Below, one piece after another: positions 52,301 to 60,405 of a stretch of 64,000 bases of DNA. The position numbers were made by a program, and so were the translations under genes. Every line of letters begins with the position of its first letter. The first letter of the stretch is position 1. Under the pieces are notes generated by a model. That model worked only from the letters and a program-made list of their open reading frames with translations, made no database searches and had not been told where the DNA came from. The DNA is from Actinocatenispora rupis. GTDB lineage: Bacteria > Actinomycetota > Actinomycetes > Mycobacteriales > Micromonosporaceae. The stretch lies in the NCBI RefSeq assembly GCF_016861975.1, contig NZ_BOMB01000012.1, positions 1 to 64,000 on the forward strand, in the 5' to 3' direction.

Positions 52301-52469
52301 CGGGCATGCCGTTCGCGGTCGGCGGGCCCTCGTAGAAGACCCATTCGGGGCGGCCGGCGGTCTGCTCCAGCGAGCGGGCGAAGATCTTGTCGGCCCGCCA
52401 GCGGTCGAGCACCTCGTGCTCCAGGGCGGGCAGGTCGACCTGCGCGGGTACCGCGTTGTACGACGTCAT
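49305..52469 (-). CDS. ileS: Isoleucyl-tRNA synthetase
   Basis: This 1054-residue enzyme charges tRNA-Ile. The ATP-binding HIGH-type motif is GMPGAHHIEAR (about residue 57), KMSKHLGN is the KMSKS motif, and the editing domain and C-terminal anticodon-binding region are present. It resembles the longer eukaryote-like IleRS found in many actinobacteria, which is commonly associated with mupirocin resistance in other species; this is family knowledge, not tested here. ATG 52469 has GGAGGA within the T-box leader. Confidence 0.96.
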   Translation of the reverse strand: MTSYNAVPAQVDLPALEHEVLDRWRADKIFARSLEQTAGRPEWVFYEGPPTANGMPGAHHIEARVFKDVFPRFKTMKGFHVGRKAGWDCHGLPVELAVEKELGFRGKPDIEAYGVAEFNARCRESVLRHVDAFQTLTDRMGYWTDMSDPYRTMDPEYIESVWWSLKQIFDRGLLTQSFRVAPWCPRCGTGLSDHELAQGYETVVDPSVYVRFPLTSGPLAGTASLLVWTTTPWTLVSNTAVAAHPTVEYVVATDGSERLVVAEPLVSAVLGEGWTLTGERFTGAEMERWTYSRPFALVDIPDAHFVVNAEYVTTEDGTGLVHQSPAFGEDDLATCRAYGLPVVNPVRPDGTFDADLPLVGGVFFKTADDALVADLETRGLLFRHLPYEHSYPHCWRCHTALLYYAQPSWYIRTTAVKDALLRENERTTWHPETVKHGRYGDWLNNNVDWALSRNRYWGTPLPIWRCTADEAHLTCVGSLTELAELAGRDLSGLDPHRPYIDEVTLACPQCGGEARRVPEVIDAWYDSGSMPFAQWGYPHRNAEVFERTYPAQFICEAIDQTRGWFYTLMAVGTLVFDRSSYENVVCLGHILAEDGRKMSKHLGNILDPIDLMERHGADAVRWFMAAGGSPWAARRVGHGTIQEVVRKTLMTYWNTVSFQSLYARLADWSPSAATSTASAAESASAGDPAPAQRSALDRWLLSELNVLVREVDAALEAFDTQRAGRLLSAFVDDLSNWYVRRSRRRAWRGDAAALATLHEAIETVTRLLAPIVPFITERVWQDLVRPVTPGAPESVHLASWPVADESLIDPALSAQMDLARRLVELGRSARADSKVKTRQPLSRALVAAAGFADLPAELRAEVCAELNVTELGALAEVGGSLVDTTAKANFRALGKRFGKGTQPVAKAIAAADAAALSAALRTGEATVEVDGETVSLSADEVIVTETPREGWAVASEGGATVALDLAITPELRRAGLAREAIRLIQEARKSAGLDVADRIALRWEATDPDTAAALSEHAALVADEVLAVDFARGEPAGDTVTDEGLGLRFALRRA

Positions 52470-52475
52470 CGGGTG

Positions 52476-52713
52476 TCCTCCGGCGGAGTGTGCGTTCCGT
52501 CGGAGGGACGAGAGCTCGCGCCCCCGCGGTACCACCCTCCTTGGCCGCCGGCTGGCGACCCTCTCGTTGTGGTGCGTGCCGGGTCTACTCACCGGTGACC
52601 GGTTTTCTTCCGACGGCTCCGGGGTGATCTCGCGACGCGCGCATCCGCCGGGCTCCCACCGCCCCCGGCTCGCTGGGCGACCGCCGACGCCGCTACCTGT
52701 CCCCATCACGGCC
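52476..52713 (-). promoter_or_regulatory. T-box leader (tRNA-Ile riboswitch) of ileS
   Basis: The leader contains the T-box sequence AGGGTGGTACCGCG (minus strand, 52538-52525), which binds the uncharged tRNA end through GGTGG. A stem I region upstream carries a candidate Ile specifier ATC at 52628-52626 within GAGATCACC. The CCCTCC region next to the GGAGGA Shine-Dalgarno (52481-52476) can sequester it, fitting translational rather than transcriptional control, as described for actinobacterial ileS T-boxes. Uncharged tRNA-Ile would expose the site and raise synthesis. Confidence 0.92.
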
Positions 52714-52719
52714 GCGACA

Positions 52720-52725
52720 AGTCTA
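52720..52725 (-). promoter_or_regulatory. Candidate -10 box (TAGACT) of the ileS leader
   Basis: TAGACT on the minus strand lies just upstream of the T-box leader, placing transcription start near 52713. Confidence 0.5.
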
Positions 52726-52875
52726 GCCACGTCGCGAACGCGGCGGCGAACCGGACGACCCCGAAGTACTGCCGGCCGGCGGTGCCCGGCCGGACGGGCC
52801 GATCGGGTGGACGTTCGGGCGCAACGGTGCCCGCGTACGGTCCGCGACCGGGCGGGACGGCGCACCCTGGCGCTG

Positions 52876-53985
52876 GTGGACACGGGACTCGGCGCACCGG
52901 CGCGGGTGGCCCGGCCCGGCGAACCGATCGGCCCGGACGAGCTGCGCCTGGCCACACGGAACCACGGGATGCCCCTGGAGGCCCTCCGGTACGACGTGAC
53001 CCCGCCGGGGCTGCACTACGTGCTGGTCCACTACGACATCCCGTACGTGGAGCCGGGCGGGTGGCGGCTGACCGTCGACGGCGCCGTACGCCGGCCCGTC
53101 GCGCTGACCGCCGCCGAACTCCGCGCCCGCCCGCGCCGTACGCTGCGGGTGACGCTGGAGTGCGCGGGCAACGGCCGGGCCCGGCTCGAACCGCGGCCGG
53201 TCAGCCAGCCGTGGCTGGACGAGGCGGTCGGCACCGCCGACTGGACCGGTACGCCGCTGGCGGCGCTGCTGCGCGACGTGGGCCTGCCGGACGGCGCGCA
53301 CACGGTGGTGTTCACCGGCGCCGACCACGGCACCGAGCGCGGCGTCGAGCAGGACTACCAGCGGGCCCTGCCGCTGGTCGAGGCGATGCGCCCGGAAGTG
53401 CTGCTGGCCGACACCATGAACGGCGCGCCGCTGCCGCCGCAGCACGGCTTCCCGCTGCGCCTCGTCGTCCCCGGCTGGTACGGGATGGCGCACGTGAAGT
53501 GGCTCCGCGAGATCACCGTACTGACGGGCGAGTTCGACGGGTTCCAGAACGCGGTGGCGTACCGGCTGAAAGATCGGGCGGAGGACGCGGGCGAGCCGGT
53601 GACGCGGATCCGGCCGCGGGCGCTGCTGGCGCCACCCGGGTACCCGGACTTCATGTCCCGGATCCGGGTCGTGGCACCGGGTTCGCACCTGCTGTCCGGG
53701 CGCGCCTGGTCCGGTACGGGTCCGGTGGTGCGGGTGCTGTTCTCCGCCGGCGGCGACTGGACCGACGCGGAACTCGGTCCGGTGGCGGGGCACTGGGCGT
53801 GGCGGGAGTTCCGGGTGCCGTGGTGGGCGGAGCCGGGCAGCTACCAGCTGAGCGTCCGGGCGATCGACGCGACGGGTCGGGCCCAACCGGTCGAGCCGCC
53901 GTGGAACGTGCAGGGCATGGCGAACAACATGGCCCAGCGGGTACCGGTCGTGGTGCCGCCGGGCGGAGGGCACGGTGCACCATGA
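52876..53985 (+). CDS. Sulfite oxidase-like molybdopterin oxidoreductase
   Basis: This 369-residue protein has the sulfite-oxidase fold: ATRNHGMPLEALRYDVTPPGLHYVLVHYDIP, VTLECAGNGR with the Mo-ligand Cys96, TGADHGTERGVEQDYQRALPL, NGAPLPPQHGFPLRLVVPGWYGMAHVKWL, and a C-terminal Mo-cofactor dimerisation domain (from about 270). No signal peptide or heme domain, so it is a cytoplasmic, soluble type. GTG 52876 is assumed; GTG 52807 is an alternative. ATGA overlap with the next gene links it to an FAD oxidoreductase. Confidence 0.88.
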   Translation: MDTGLGAPARVARPGEPIGPDELRLATRNHGMPLEALRYDVTPPGLHYVLVHYDIPYVEPGGWRLTVDGAVRRPVALTAAELRARPRRTLRVTLECAGNGRARLEPRPVSQPWLDEAVGTADWTGTPLAALLRDVGLPDGAHTVVFTGADHGTERGVEQDYQRALPLVEAMRPEVLLADTMNGAPLPPQHGFPLRLVVPGWYGMAHVKWLREITVLTGEFDGFQNAVAYRLKDRAEDAGEPVTRIRPRALLAPPGYPDFMSRIRVVAPGSHLLSGRAWSGTGPVVRVLFSAGGDWTDAELGPVAGHWAWREFRVPWWAEPGSYQLSVRAIDATGRAQPVEPPWNVQGMANNMAQRVPVVVPPGGGHGAP

Positions 53986-55346
53986 GCACGCTGGACGACC
54001 TGCGCGAGCAGGTCCGCGGAACGGTACTGACCTCGCAGGACGACGGGTACGAGCAGGCCAGGCGGGTCTACAACGGGATGATCGACCGGCACCCCCAGGT
54101 GGTGGTGCGCTGCGTCGACGACGCCGACGTCCTCGCCACCCTGGCGTACGCCCGGGACACCGGGCTGGACCTCGCCGTCCGCGGCGGGAGCCACAGCGTC
54201 CCCGGCTTCGGTACGAACGACGGCGGCGTGGTCTGCGACCTGTCGCCGATGACCGGCGTCCAGGTCGACCCGGACAACCGGATCGCGCGGGCGCAGGGCG
54301 GCAACACGTGGGGCAGCTTCAACCACGCCACCTACCCGTACGGGCTGGCGACCACCGGCGGGATCATCGGCAGCACCGGTATCGGCGGGCTGACGCTCGG
54401 CGGCGGGATCGGCTACCTCGCCCGCGGCTGCGGCCTGACGATCGACAACCTGCTGGCCGCGACGGTGGTCACCGCGGACGGCCGGATCGTCCGCGCCAGC
54501 GCCGACTCCGAACCCGACCTGTACTGGGCGCTGCGCGGCGGCGGCGGCAACTTCGGCGTCGTCACGTCGTTCGAGTACCGGATGCACCCGGTGAAGGACG
54601 TGCTGGCCGGGATCTTCTTCTTCCCGCTGGACCGGGTACCGGACGTGTTCGCCACGTACGACGCGTACATCGCGGACGCGCCGGAGCAGCTGGGCGCGTT
54701 CCCGGCGTTCCAGATCGCGCCGCCGCTGCCGTTCATCCCGGAGAGCGAGCACGGCAAGCCGTTCGCGGCGATCGTGTCGTGCTGGTCCGGCCCGATCGAC
54801 CAGGGCGAGAAGGTACTCGCACCGCTGCGGGACGCCGCGCCGCTGGTCGCCGAGATGGTCGCGCCGATGCCGTACCCGGTGCTCAACACGCTGTTCGACG
54901 AGCTGCTGCCGGCCGGGCTCCAGCACTACTGGAAGACGGTGTTCTCGCCACCGCTGACGCCCGAGGTGATCGCGGTGCACGCCGAGCACGGCCCGAAGGT
55001 ACCGGCGCTGCAGTCGACGATGCACGTGTACCCGATCAACGGCGCGTGCCACCGGGTGGCGGCGGACGCGACGGCGTTCGGGCACCGGGACGCCAGGTAC
55101 GCGACGGTGGTGGCGGGGATGTGGCCGGACCCGGCGGCGAACGACGCGAACATCCAGTGGGTCCGGGACTACTACGCGGCGCTGCGCCCGCTGTCCGACC
55201 CGGGCGGGTACACGAACTTCATGGCGGGCGACGACCAGGACGCGCTGCGCGACGCGTTCGGCGCGAACTACCAGCGGCTGGTCGACACCAAGAAAAAGTA
55301 CGATCCGGACAACTTCTTCCACGACAACCAGAACATCGCGCCGTAG
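53982..55346 (+). CDS. FAD-linked (BBE-type) oxidoreductase
   Basis: This 454-residue protein has an FAD-binding N-terminal part (VVVRCVDDADVLATLAYARDTGLDLAVRGGSHSVPGFGTNDGG) with FAD-linking His71, GIIGSTGIGGLTLGGGIGYLARGCGLTIDNL, and a C-terminal BBE motif (YDPDNFFHDNQNIAP). The second FAD-linking Cys of berberine bridge-type enzymes is absent, so single attachment is likely. The substrate is unknown. It is coupled to the sulfite oxidase-like gene by ATGA. Confidence 0.93.
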   Translation: MSTLDDLREQVRGTVLTSQDDGYEQARRVYNGMIDRHPQVVVRCVDDADVLATLAYARDTGLDLAVRGGSHSVPGFGTNDGGVVCDLSPMTGVQVDPDNRIARAQGGNTWGSFNHATYPYGLATTGGIIGSTGIGGLTLGGGIGYLARGCGLTIDNLLAATVVTADGRIVRASADSEPDLYWALRGGGGNFGVVTSFEYRMHPVKDVLAGIFFFPLDRVPDVFATYDAYIADAPEQLGAFPAFQIAPPLPFIPESEHGKPFAAIVSCWSGPIDQGEKVLAPLRDAAPLVAEMVAPMPYPVLNTLFDELLPAGLQHYWKTVFSPPLTPEVIAVHAEHGPKVPALQSTMHVYPINGACHRVAADATAFGHRDARYATVVAGMWPDPAANDANIQWVRDYYAALRPLSDPGGYTNFMAGDDQDALRDAFGANYQRLVDTKKKYDPDNFFHDNQNIAP

Positions 55347-55435
55347 TACCGGCACTGGTGCCCGCTTCGGCTGGGCGGGGGCTGTGAATGCGGCCGGCGT
55401 TCGAGGGAAAGGTGTGAACCGCCGGCCGCGGTCGC

Positions 55436-55441
55436 TAGGGT
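55436..55441 (+). promoter_or_regulatory. Candidate -10 box (TAGGGT) of the secreted protease gene
   Basis: TAGGGT ends 7 nt before GTG 55449, the leaderless arrangement. Confidence 0.5.
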
Positions 55442-55448
55442 TCGGTGC

Positions 55449-56270
55449 GTGCGGGTCAGGGTCGTGGTGCTGGGAGCGGTACTCGTCGCGTTGCTGGGCG
55501 GTTGCGGGGTGGCGGCGTCCGGGCCGTCGACCCGGTCGTCCCCGCAGGTCACCTACTGGGACCGGAAGCGCATGGAGCAGGCGTCCCCGTTCGGTACGCC
55601 GGGGGTCGGGCACACGGCGCCGCCGACCGTGGGCAACGCGCGGGTCGGCGCGCTGTTCTCGGGCAGCGGCAGCGGCAACCACTTCTGCACCGCGAGCGTG
55701 GTCGACAGCCCGAAGAAGTCGGTACTGATCACCGCCGCGCACTGCGTGTACGGCGACGGTCAGGCCCGCAGCGACCTCGCGTTCGTCCCCGCGTACCGGG
55801 ACGGCGACGCGCCGTACGGGACGTGGCCGGTGCGGCACGTGATCGTCGACCCGCACTGGGCCAGCAACAACGACCCGGACTACGACGTGGCGTTCGTGGA
55901 CCTGGGCACGGTCAAGGGCAAGCGGATCGCCGACGTGCTCGGCGCGAACCGGCTCGGCTGGAACGAGTCGTACACCAAGCGGGTCAAGATCACCGGGTAC
56001 CCGTCGGCGAAGGAGTCGCCGATCTCCTGCGTCAACACCACGAGGAAGTACTCGACGACGCAGTTGACGATCGACTGCACGGACTTCACCGGCGGGACGA
56101 GCGGCAGCCCGTGGCTGACCGACCTGGACCCGATCACCCGCACCGGCACCGTGATCGGCGTGATCGGCGGGTACGAGGCGGGCGGCAGCACCGCCGACAC
56201 CTCGTACTCCGTCTACTTCGACAAGGACGTCAAGAAGCTGTACGACCAGGCGGTCGGCGAGGAGGGCTGA
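55449..56270 (+). CDS. Trypsin-like serine protease, lipoprotein
   Basis: This 273-residue protein has a lipoprotein signal (VALLGGC, Cys19) and a chymotrypsin-fold protease with His98 (TAAHC), Asp146 (DYDVAF) and Ser218 (GGTSGSPW). It resembles glutamyl endopeptidase-type proteases. It is anchored to the outer face of the membrane. GTG 55449 is likely leaderless. It converges on the large exported enzyme with 18 bp between stops. Confidence 0.88.
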   Translation: MRVRVVVLGAVLVALLGGCGVAASGPSTRSSPQVTYWDRKRMEQASPFGTPGVGHTAPPTVGNARVGALFSGSGSGNHFCTASVVDSPKKSVLITAAHCVYGDGQARSDLAFVPAYRDGDAPYGTWPVRHVIVDPHWASNNDPDYDVAFVDLGTVKGKRIADVLGANRLGWNESYTKRVKITGYPSAKESPISCVNTTRKYSTTQLTIDCTDFTGGTSGSPWLTDLDPITRTGTVIGVIGGYEAGGSTADTSYSVYFDKDVKKLYDQAVGEEG

Positions 56271-56288
56271 GGCCCGTCGCCGAGCGGA

Positions 56289-59054
56289 TCAGAGCGGGAC
56301 GGTCGGGCCGTACGCGACGGTGCCGTCGTCGGCGCGGGTGACCGTGCCGATCTCGACGGTCCCGGTCACCCCGGAGAGGTCCAGCTGCTGGCGGAACGAG
56401 TACCCGGTGGTCGGGTCGGTGGCGTGCCAGTCTCCCCCAGCGGGACGCCAGCGCAGCCACGACGTCGTCGCCGCCCGGTACGACCAGGTGACGGTCGGCC
56501 GGGCCGCGTCGCCGGTGACCGTACGGGTGCGCAGGGCCGGGCCGTCCGGGTCGGTGCGCAGCGCCACGTCGACCGAGAGTACGGCGATGCCGTTGCCGCC
56601 CAGGGTGACCGACACCGCGGCACCGTCGCGTACGGCGTCGCCGGTGTGCACGGTGGTGGCGCCCCACTCGGCGCGGCTGCCCGGTGCCAGGGCACGCGGG
56701 TCGAGCGTCGCGGTGGTGGTCACCGTGCGCGGCGATCCGTTCAGCAGTACCAGATGCAGCGTGCCGCCGTCGGGTGAGCGGGCGGCCAGCCAGTCCACGT
56801 CGCTGTCGGCGACGGACACCAGCCCGTGCGGCCGGCACAGCCGCGCGTCCCGCCCGTACAGGCGGCCGGTGGCGAAGCCGGTCGGCTTGCTGGCGCCCAC
56901 CTTCGCGGTCATGAACCCGCGCGGGAACGCGATCGCGCCGCCGGACCGCAGTTCCGCCTCCGCCACGAGGTAGTCCACCAGCCAGCCGAGGTGCCACCAC
57001 CCGTGCCAGGGGTACGTGTGAGCGCCGCCGCTGCCGGCGAACCAGTAGTACGAGGGGATGCCGCTGGCGGGGTCGACGAACGCGTCCCGGCCGCGCGCCG
57101 CGGCACGGGCCAGGTCGAGGAAGACCCGTTCGCCGGTGAGGCGGTGGAACCGGACGAACGCGCCGGTGTGGCAGGCGAGCAGGATCGGGCCGCGGTCGTT
57201 GGCGGTGCCGCGGTAGCCGGCGTGCTCGTAGTTCAGGCCGGCCTGGCTGACCTGCCACTGCTCGACCGGCCGCCCCTCGAACGTACGGGGACCGTCGGTG
57301 GCCGCCGGGTGCGTCACCACGTGCGTGACGTACGTGCGGGCGACCTCGACGGCGGCCGTCCGGTACGCGGCGACGCCGGTCTCCTCGGCCAGGTCCAGCA
57401 GCGCCTGCGCGCCGAACACCAGGTGGAAGTCCGGGATCAGCCGCGCGTCGTCGCACACCCCCAGGTACTGTCCACTGTGGACAGCGTGGGCCAGGTACCA
57501 GTCCGCGCCGCGGCGCGCCGCCGCCAGGTACCGCCGGTCCCCGAGCACCCGGTACGCCACGAACAGGCCGTACCAGGTGGCGCGCAGGTCGGTCAGTTCC
57601 GGGTACATCAGGGTGGTCGGGTCGTCGCGCAGGTAGCCGACGTCGAAGCCGCCGTCGGCGCGCTGCCAGGCGAGCAGCCGGTCCGCGGCCAGCCGTACCC
57701 GGTCGCGGAGTTCGTCGTCGTCCGGGTCGAACAGCAGGATGTTGCCCATGTCGGCGAGCGCGTAGAACGTGGTGAACATCGGCGACACGTAGTTCGCGGA
57801 CTGGCCGGAGCGGAAGTTCTCGCTGATCCAGTCGCCCTGCCCGTGGTACTGCCCGAAGTACTCGCCGAGCGCCGCGCCCTGGAACGGTCCGCCGTCGCTC
57901 TGCTGCTGCGCCAGTTTGAAGTTCCGCGCGTACGGCAGGCGCTCGTGCTCGATCACCGGGTCGCCCGACAGCCGCGCCAGCATCCACATCGCGCCCACGT
58001 CGGACAGCTTCGCGCTCTCCGCGCCGAGCGTGCGCCCCCGGTACTCCCAGGTGTGCCACTGCGAGTCCGGGCCGGCGAGGAAGTCCTGCGAGGTGTCGAC
58101 CCGCCAGGACAGCGACCGGGTGTTGCGCGCCAGGTCGAGGTACCGGCCGACCGGGTAGACGTCGTCCACCGCGTACCGCAGGGCGGCGAACCAGTCGGGC
58201 GCGGTCAGCACGTACCGGAAGGCGAAGCGGATCCGCTCGCCCGCGGCCAGCCTCGACCCGTCCTGCCCGAGCACCGGATGGTACGCCGTCGGGCAGTACG
58301 CGCCGCCCGCGTCGGTGCTCGACAACCCCAGCAGCCAGCGGGTCTGCGCGGACGTACCGGCCGGCCACGGGTCGCGGCCGGTGCCGGGTTCGGCGATCAC
58401 CGCCACGGTCGGCCCGGACCGTACGGACAGCAGCGACATCGGTGTGGTGGCGCTGCGTTCCCTTGCCACCAAAGGCATCGCGGGGATGCCCAGCCCGTAC
58501 CGCTCGGCGAGGGTCGGGTCGTGCTGCGGCGCCGTGCCCGTCCAGTACCCGGGGATGACGCCGCGGGTGAGGTCGCCGGCGTCGAGGCGGGCGAGGGTCG
58601 GGGTGGCCACCGAGTACCAGCCGTCGGCGGTGGCGGTGAACTCGACCGACACCGCGACGTCCGCGCCGCGCAGGGTCCAGTCCGCGACGAGCGTGCCGCG
58701 GCCGGTCGGGACCGTGCAGCGGACCCCGGTCGCGGTGCGCCGCACCGACTCCGGCAGCGCGCGCAGCGCCGTCCCGGCCGTACCGTGCACGACCGCGTCC
58801 TGGGTGGGTGCCGCCTCCGCGACGAGCACCGCGTACTCCCCGGACGGGTTCGGCAGGTCCAGCCAGGCGCCCCCGACCCGGGCCCGGATCCGTTGCAGCG
58901 CACCGGAACCGGCCCACTCCAGGTGTACCGAGTCGTTGGCCAGGGCGACGCCGGCGGCCGGCGCCGCACCCGACGTACCGGCGAGCAGCGCCGGCGCGGT
59001 CAGGCCCGCCGCGCCCGCGCCGGCCAGCTTCAGGAGGTCCCGTCTCTCCACCAT
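56289..59054 (-). CDS. Tat-exported large (alpha/alpha)-toroid carbohydrate-active enzyme (putative)
   Basis: This 921-residue protein has a twin-arginine signal (MVERRDLLKLAGAGAAGLTAPALLAG). After a beta-rich N-terminal part (to about 320), the region 330-760 has repeated helical hairpins (ATWYGLFVAYRVLGDRRYLAAARRGADWYLAHA, TGAFVRFHRLTGERVFLDLARAAARGRDAF) typical of (alpha/alpha) toroids in polysaccharide hydrolases and lyases, ending in beta domains. The catalytic residues are not identifiable by eye. Directly downstream of the GH16 gene, it probably acts on the same polymer. Exact family unknown. Confidence 0.7.
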   Translation of the reverse strand: MVERRDLLKLAGAGAAGLTAPALLAGTSGAAPAAGVALANDSVHLEWAGSGALQRIRARVGGAWLDLPNPSGEYAVLVAEAAPTQDAVVHGTAGTALRALPESVRRTATGVRCTVPTGRGTLVADWTLRGADVAVSVEFTATADGWYSVATPTLARLDAGDLTRGVIPGYWTGTAPQHDPTLAERYGLGIPAMPLVARERSATTPMSLLSVRSGPTVAVIAEPGTGRDPWPAGTSAQTRWLLGLSSTDAGGAYCPTAYHPVLGQDGSRLAAGERIRFAFRYVLTAPDWFAALRYAVDDVYPVGRYLDLARNTRSLSWRVDTSQDFLAGPDSQWHTWEYRGRTLGAESAKLSDVGAMWMLARLSGDPVIEHERLPYARNFKLAQQQSDGGPFQGAALGEYFGQYHGQGDWISENFRSGQSANYVSPMFTTFYALADMGNILLFDPDDDELRDRVRLAADRLLAWQRADGGFDVGYLRDDPTTLMYPELTDLRATWYGLFVAYRVLGDRRYLAAARRGADWYLAHAVHSGQYLGVCDDARLIPDFHLVFGAQALLDLAEETGVAAYRTAAVEVARTYVTHVVTHPAATDGPRTFEGRPVEQWQVSQAGLNYEHAGYRGTANDRGPILLACHTGAFVRFHRLTGERVFLDLARAAARGRDAFVDPASGIPSYYWFAGSGGAHTYPWHGWWHLGWLVDYLVAEAELRSGGAIAFPRGFMTAKVGASKPTGFATGRLYGRDARLCRPHGLVSVADSDVDWLAARSPDGGTLHLVLLNGSPRTVTTTATLDPRALAPGSRAEWGATTVHTGDAVRDGAAVSVTLGGNGIAVLSVDVALRTDPDGPALRTRTVTGDAARPTVTWSYRAATTSWLRWRPAGGDWHATDPTTGYSFRQQLDLSGVTGTVEIGTVTRADDGTVAYGPTVPL

Positions 59055-59058
59055 GTCC

Positions 59059-60255
59059 TCACCCCACCCGTACGAACTTGACGGCGTCGGCGCGCGCGTT
59101 GCCGTTGCCCCGGGTCAGCGTCACCGACCCGGCGGTGCCGGCGGGGAAGTCCCAGGTGCCGAGCGAGACCCAGCCGGTCGGGCCGGTCGCGTAGTCCAGG
59201 TGCGTGGTGCTGGTGACCCCGCCGTGCACGACGTCGAGCCGGGAATCGGTGTCGCTGCCCGGATACCCGATGCGGTGCACGTACACCTGGTAGGTGCCGG
59301 CGGCGCGCAGCGTCGGCCGCCACGTCGCGGTCGCGCCGGGCGACGCCGACCACCGGCTCGTCGTACCGACGGTGTAGCCGGGGAGGGTGCTGTCGGCCCA
59401 GGTGCCGGTCTCGCTGTAGCCGTAGTTCGCGGGGGTGTCGTTGTCGACGTAGTAGTCGCGCTGGTAGTAGCGGACGTAGTCGAACTGCGCGGTGGCCGGC
59501 AGCTTGGTCTCGTCGACCGTCTCGTACCCGATGGAGGTGAGCCAGATGTTGACGTAGTCGTGCGTGTCGGCGCTCGGCGGGTACGTCGCGGTGTTGGTGA
59601 GCGTGCCGTCGACGTAGAAGTCGACGCGGTCCTCGCGCCAGTCGAAGCCGTACGTGTGCCAGCCGGCGGAGGTGTCGAACCCGGGCTGCGTGGTCCTGCG
59701 GCCGATGCTGGTCGACGCGCCGCCCGGCTGCCAGGCGATCACGCCCTGGCTGACGTCCGCCGGGTGACTGGAGTTGATCTCGAACTGGTCGATCTCGGTA
59801 CGCCGCGCCGGCGTGTACGTGTCGCTGCCGTCGCCGGACATCGCCCAGAACGACGTGTGCCAGCCGGCGCCGGCCGGCGTCTTCGCCCGCGTTTCGTAGT
59901 AGCCGTAACGGAAGGAGCGCCGGCTGACGACGCCGCCCGCGGTGTACGCGTAGCCGTCGTAGGCTTCCTTCTTCAGCGCGACGGACAGCACGCCGCCGCC
60001 CTCGGACACGTTGCGCGCCAGCTGCGCGCTCTTCGCCTTCTCGTCGGTACGGAAGTTCCACACCGTACTGTCCACTGTGGACCCATTGAACTCGTCGTCG
60101 AACACCAGCGCGTACCCGGACCCGGCCGGGGTCGTGACCGTACCGTCGGCCGGTGCGGCGGACGGGTGTGGTGCGGCGGTGCCGGGGAGGGCGACCGCCG
60201 CGGCGAGCAGGGCCGCGAAACCGGCCACCGCGAACGTTCGTGCGTACCTGGACAT
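59059..60255 (-). CDS. Glycoside hydrolase family 16 enzyme with C-terminal golvesin-like domain
   Basis: This 398-residue secreted protein has a signal peptide (about 1-28) and a GH16 catalytic domain with E154-I-D156-Q-F-E159, the ExDxxE signature; GWHTSFWAM and HTYGFDWREDRVDFYVDG are standard GH16 strands. The C-terminal part (about 265-398, YYVDNDTPANYGYSETGTW, GTYQVYVHRIGYPGSDTDSRLDVVHGG) is golvesin/CBM-like. GH16 members cleave beta-1,3-1,4-glucan, laminarin, agarose or similar. Start ATG 60255 follows CAGGAGG. It lies downstream of the binding-protein gene. Confidence 0.92.
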   Translation of the reverse strand: MSRYARTFAVAGFAALLAAAVALPGTAAPHPSAAPADGTVTTPAGSGYALVFDDEFNGSTVDSTVWNFRTDEKAKSAQLARNVSEGGGVLSVALKKEAYDGYAYTAGGVVSRRSFRYGYYETRAKTPAGAGWHTSFWAMSGDGSDTYTPARRTEIDQFEINSSHPADVSQGVIAWQPGGASTSIGRRTTQPGFDTSAGWHTYGFDWREDRVDFYVDGTLTNTATYPPSADTHDYVNIWLTSIGYETVDETKLPATAQFDYVRYYQRDYYVDNDTPANYGYSETGTWADSTLPGYTVGTTSRWSASPGATATWRPTLRAAGTYQVYVHRIGYPGSDTDSRLDVVHGGVTSTTHLDYATGPTGWVSLGTWDFPAGTAGSVTLTRGNGNARADAVKFVRVG

Positions 60256-60370
60256 GGGACGAACCTCCTGGGGAGAAGTCTTGCCACGTCACCGGATCGC
60301 GGGGCGGCGGCCGTCGGCGCCCCGCCCGTGCCCGGGTACCGGCGGCACGTCCACCGGCCCCGCGTGCCCA

Positions 60371-60398
60371 GGTACCGGCGGCGCTCGCCACCGGTACC
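60371..60398 (-). terminator. Intra-operon hairpin after the binding-protein gene
   Basis: GGTACCGGCGGCG and CGCCACCGGTACC form a 13-bp stem with one mismatch and a short loop, 8 bp from the stop at 60406. Confidence 0.75.
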
Positions 60399-60405
60399 CG
60401 TGGGT

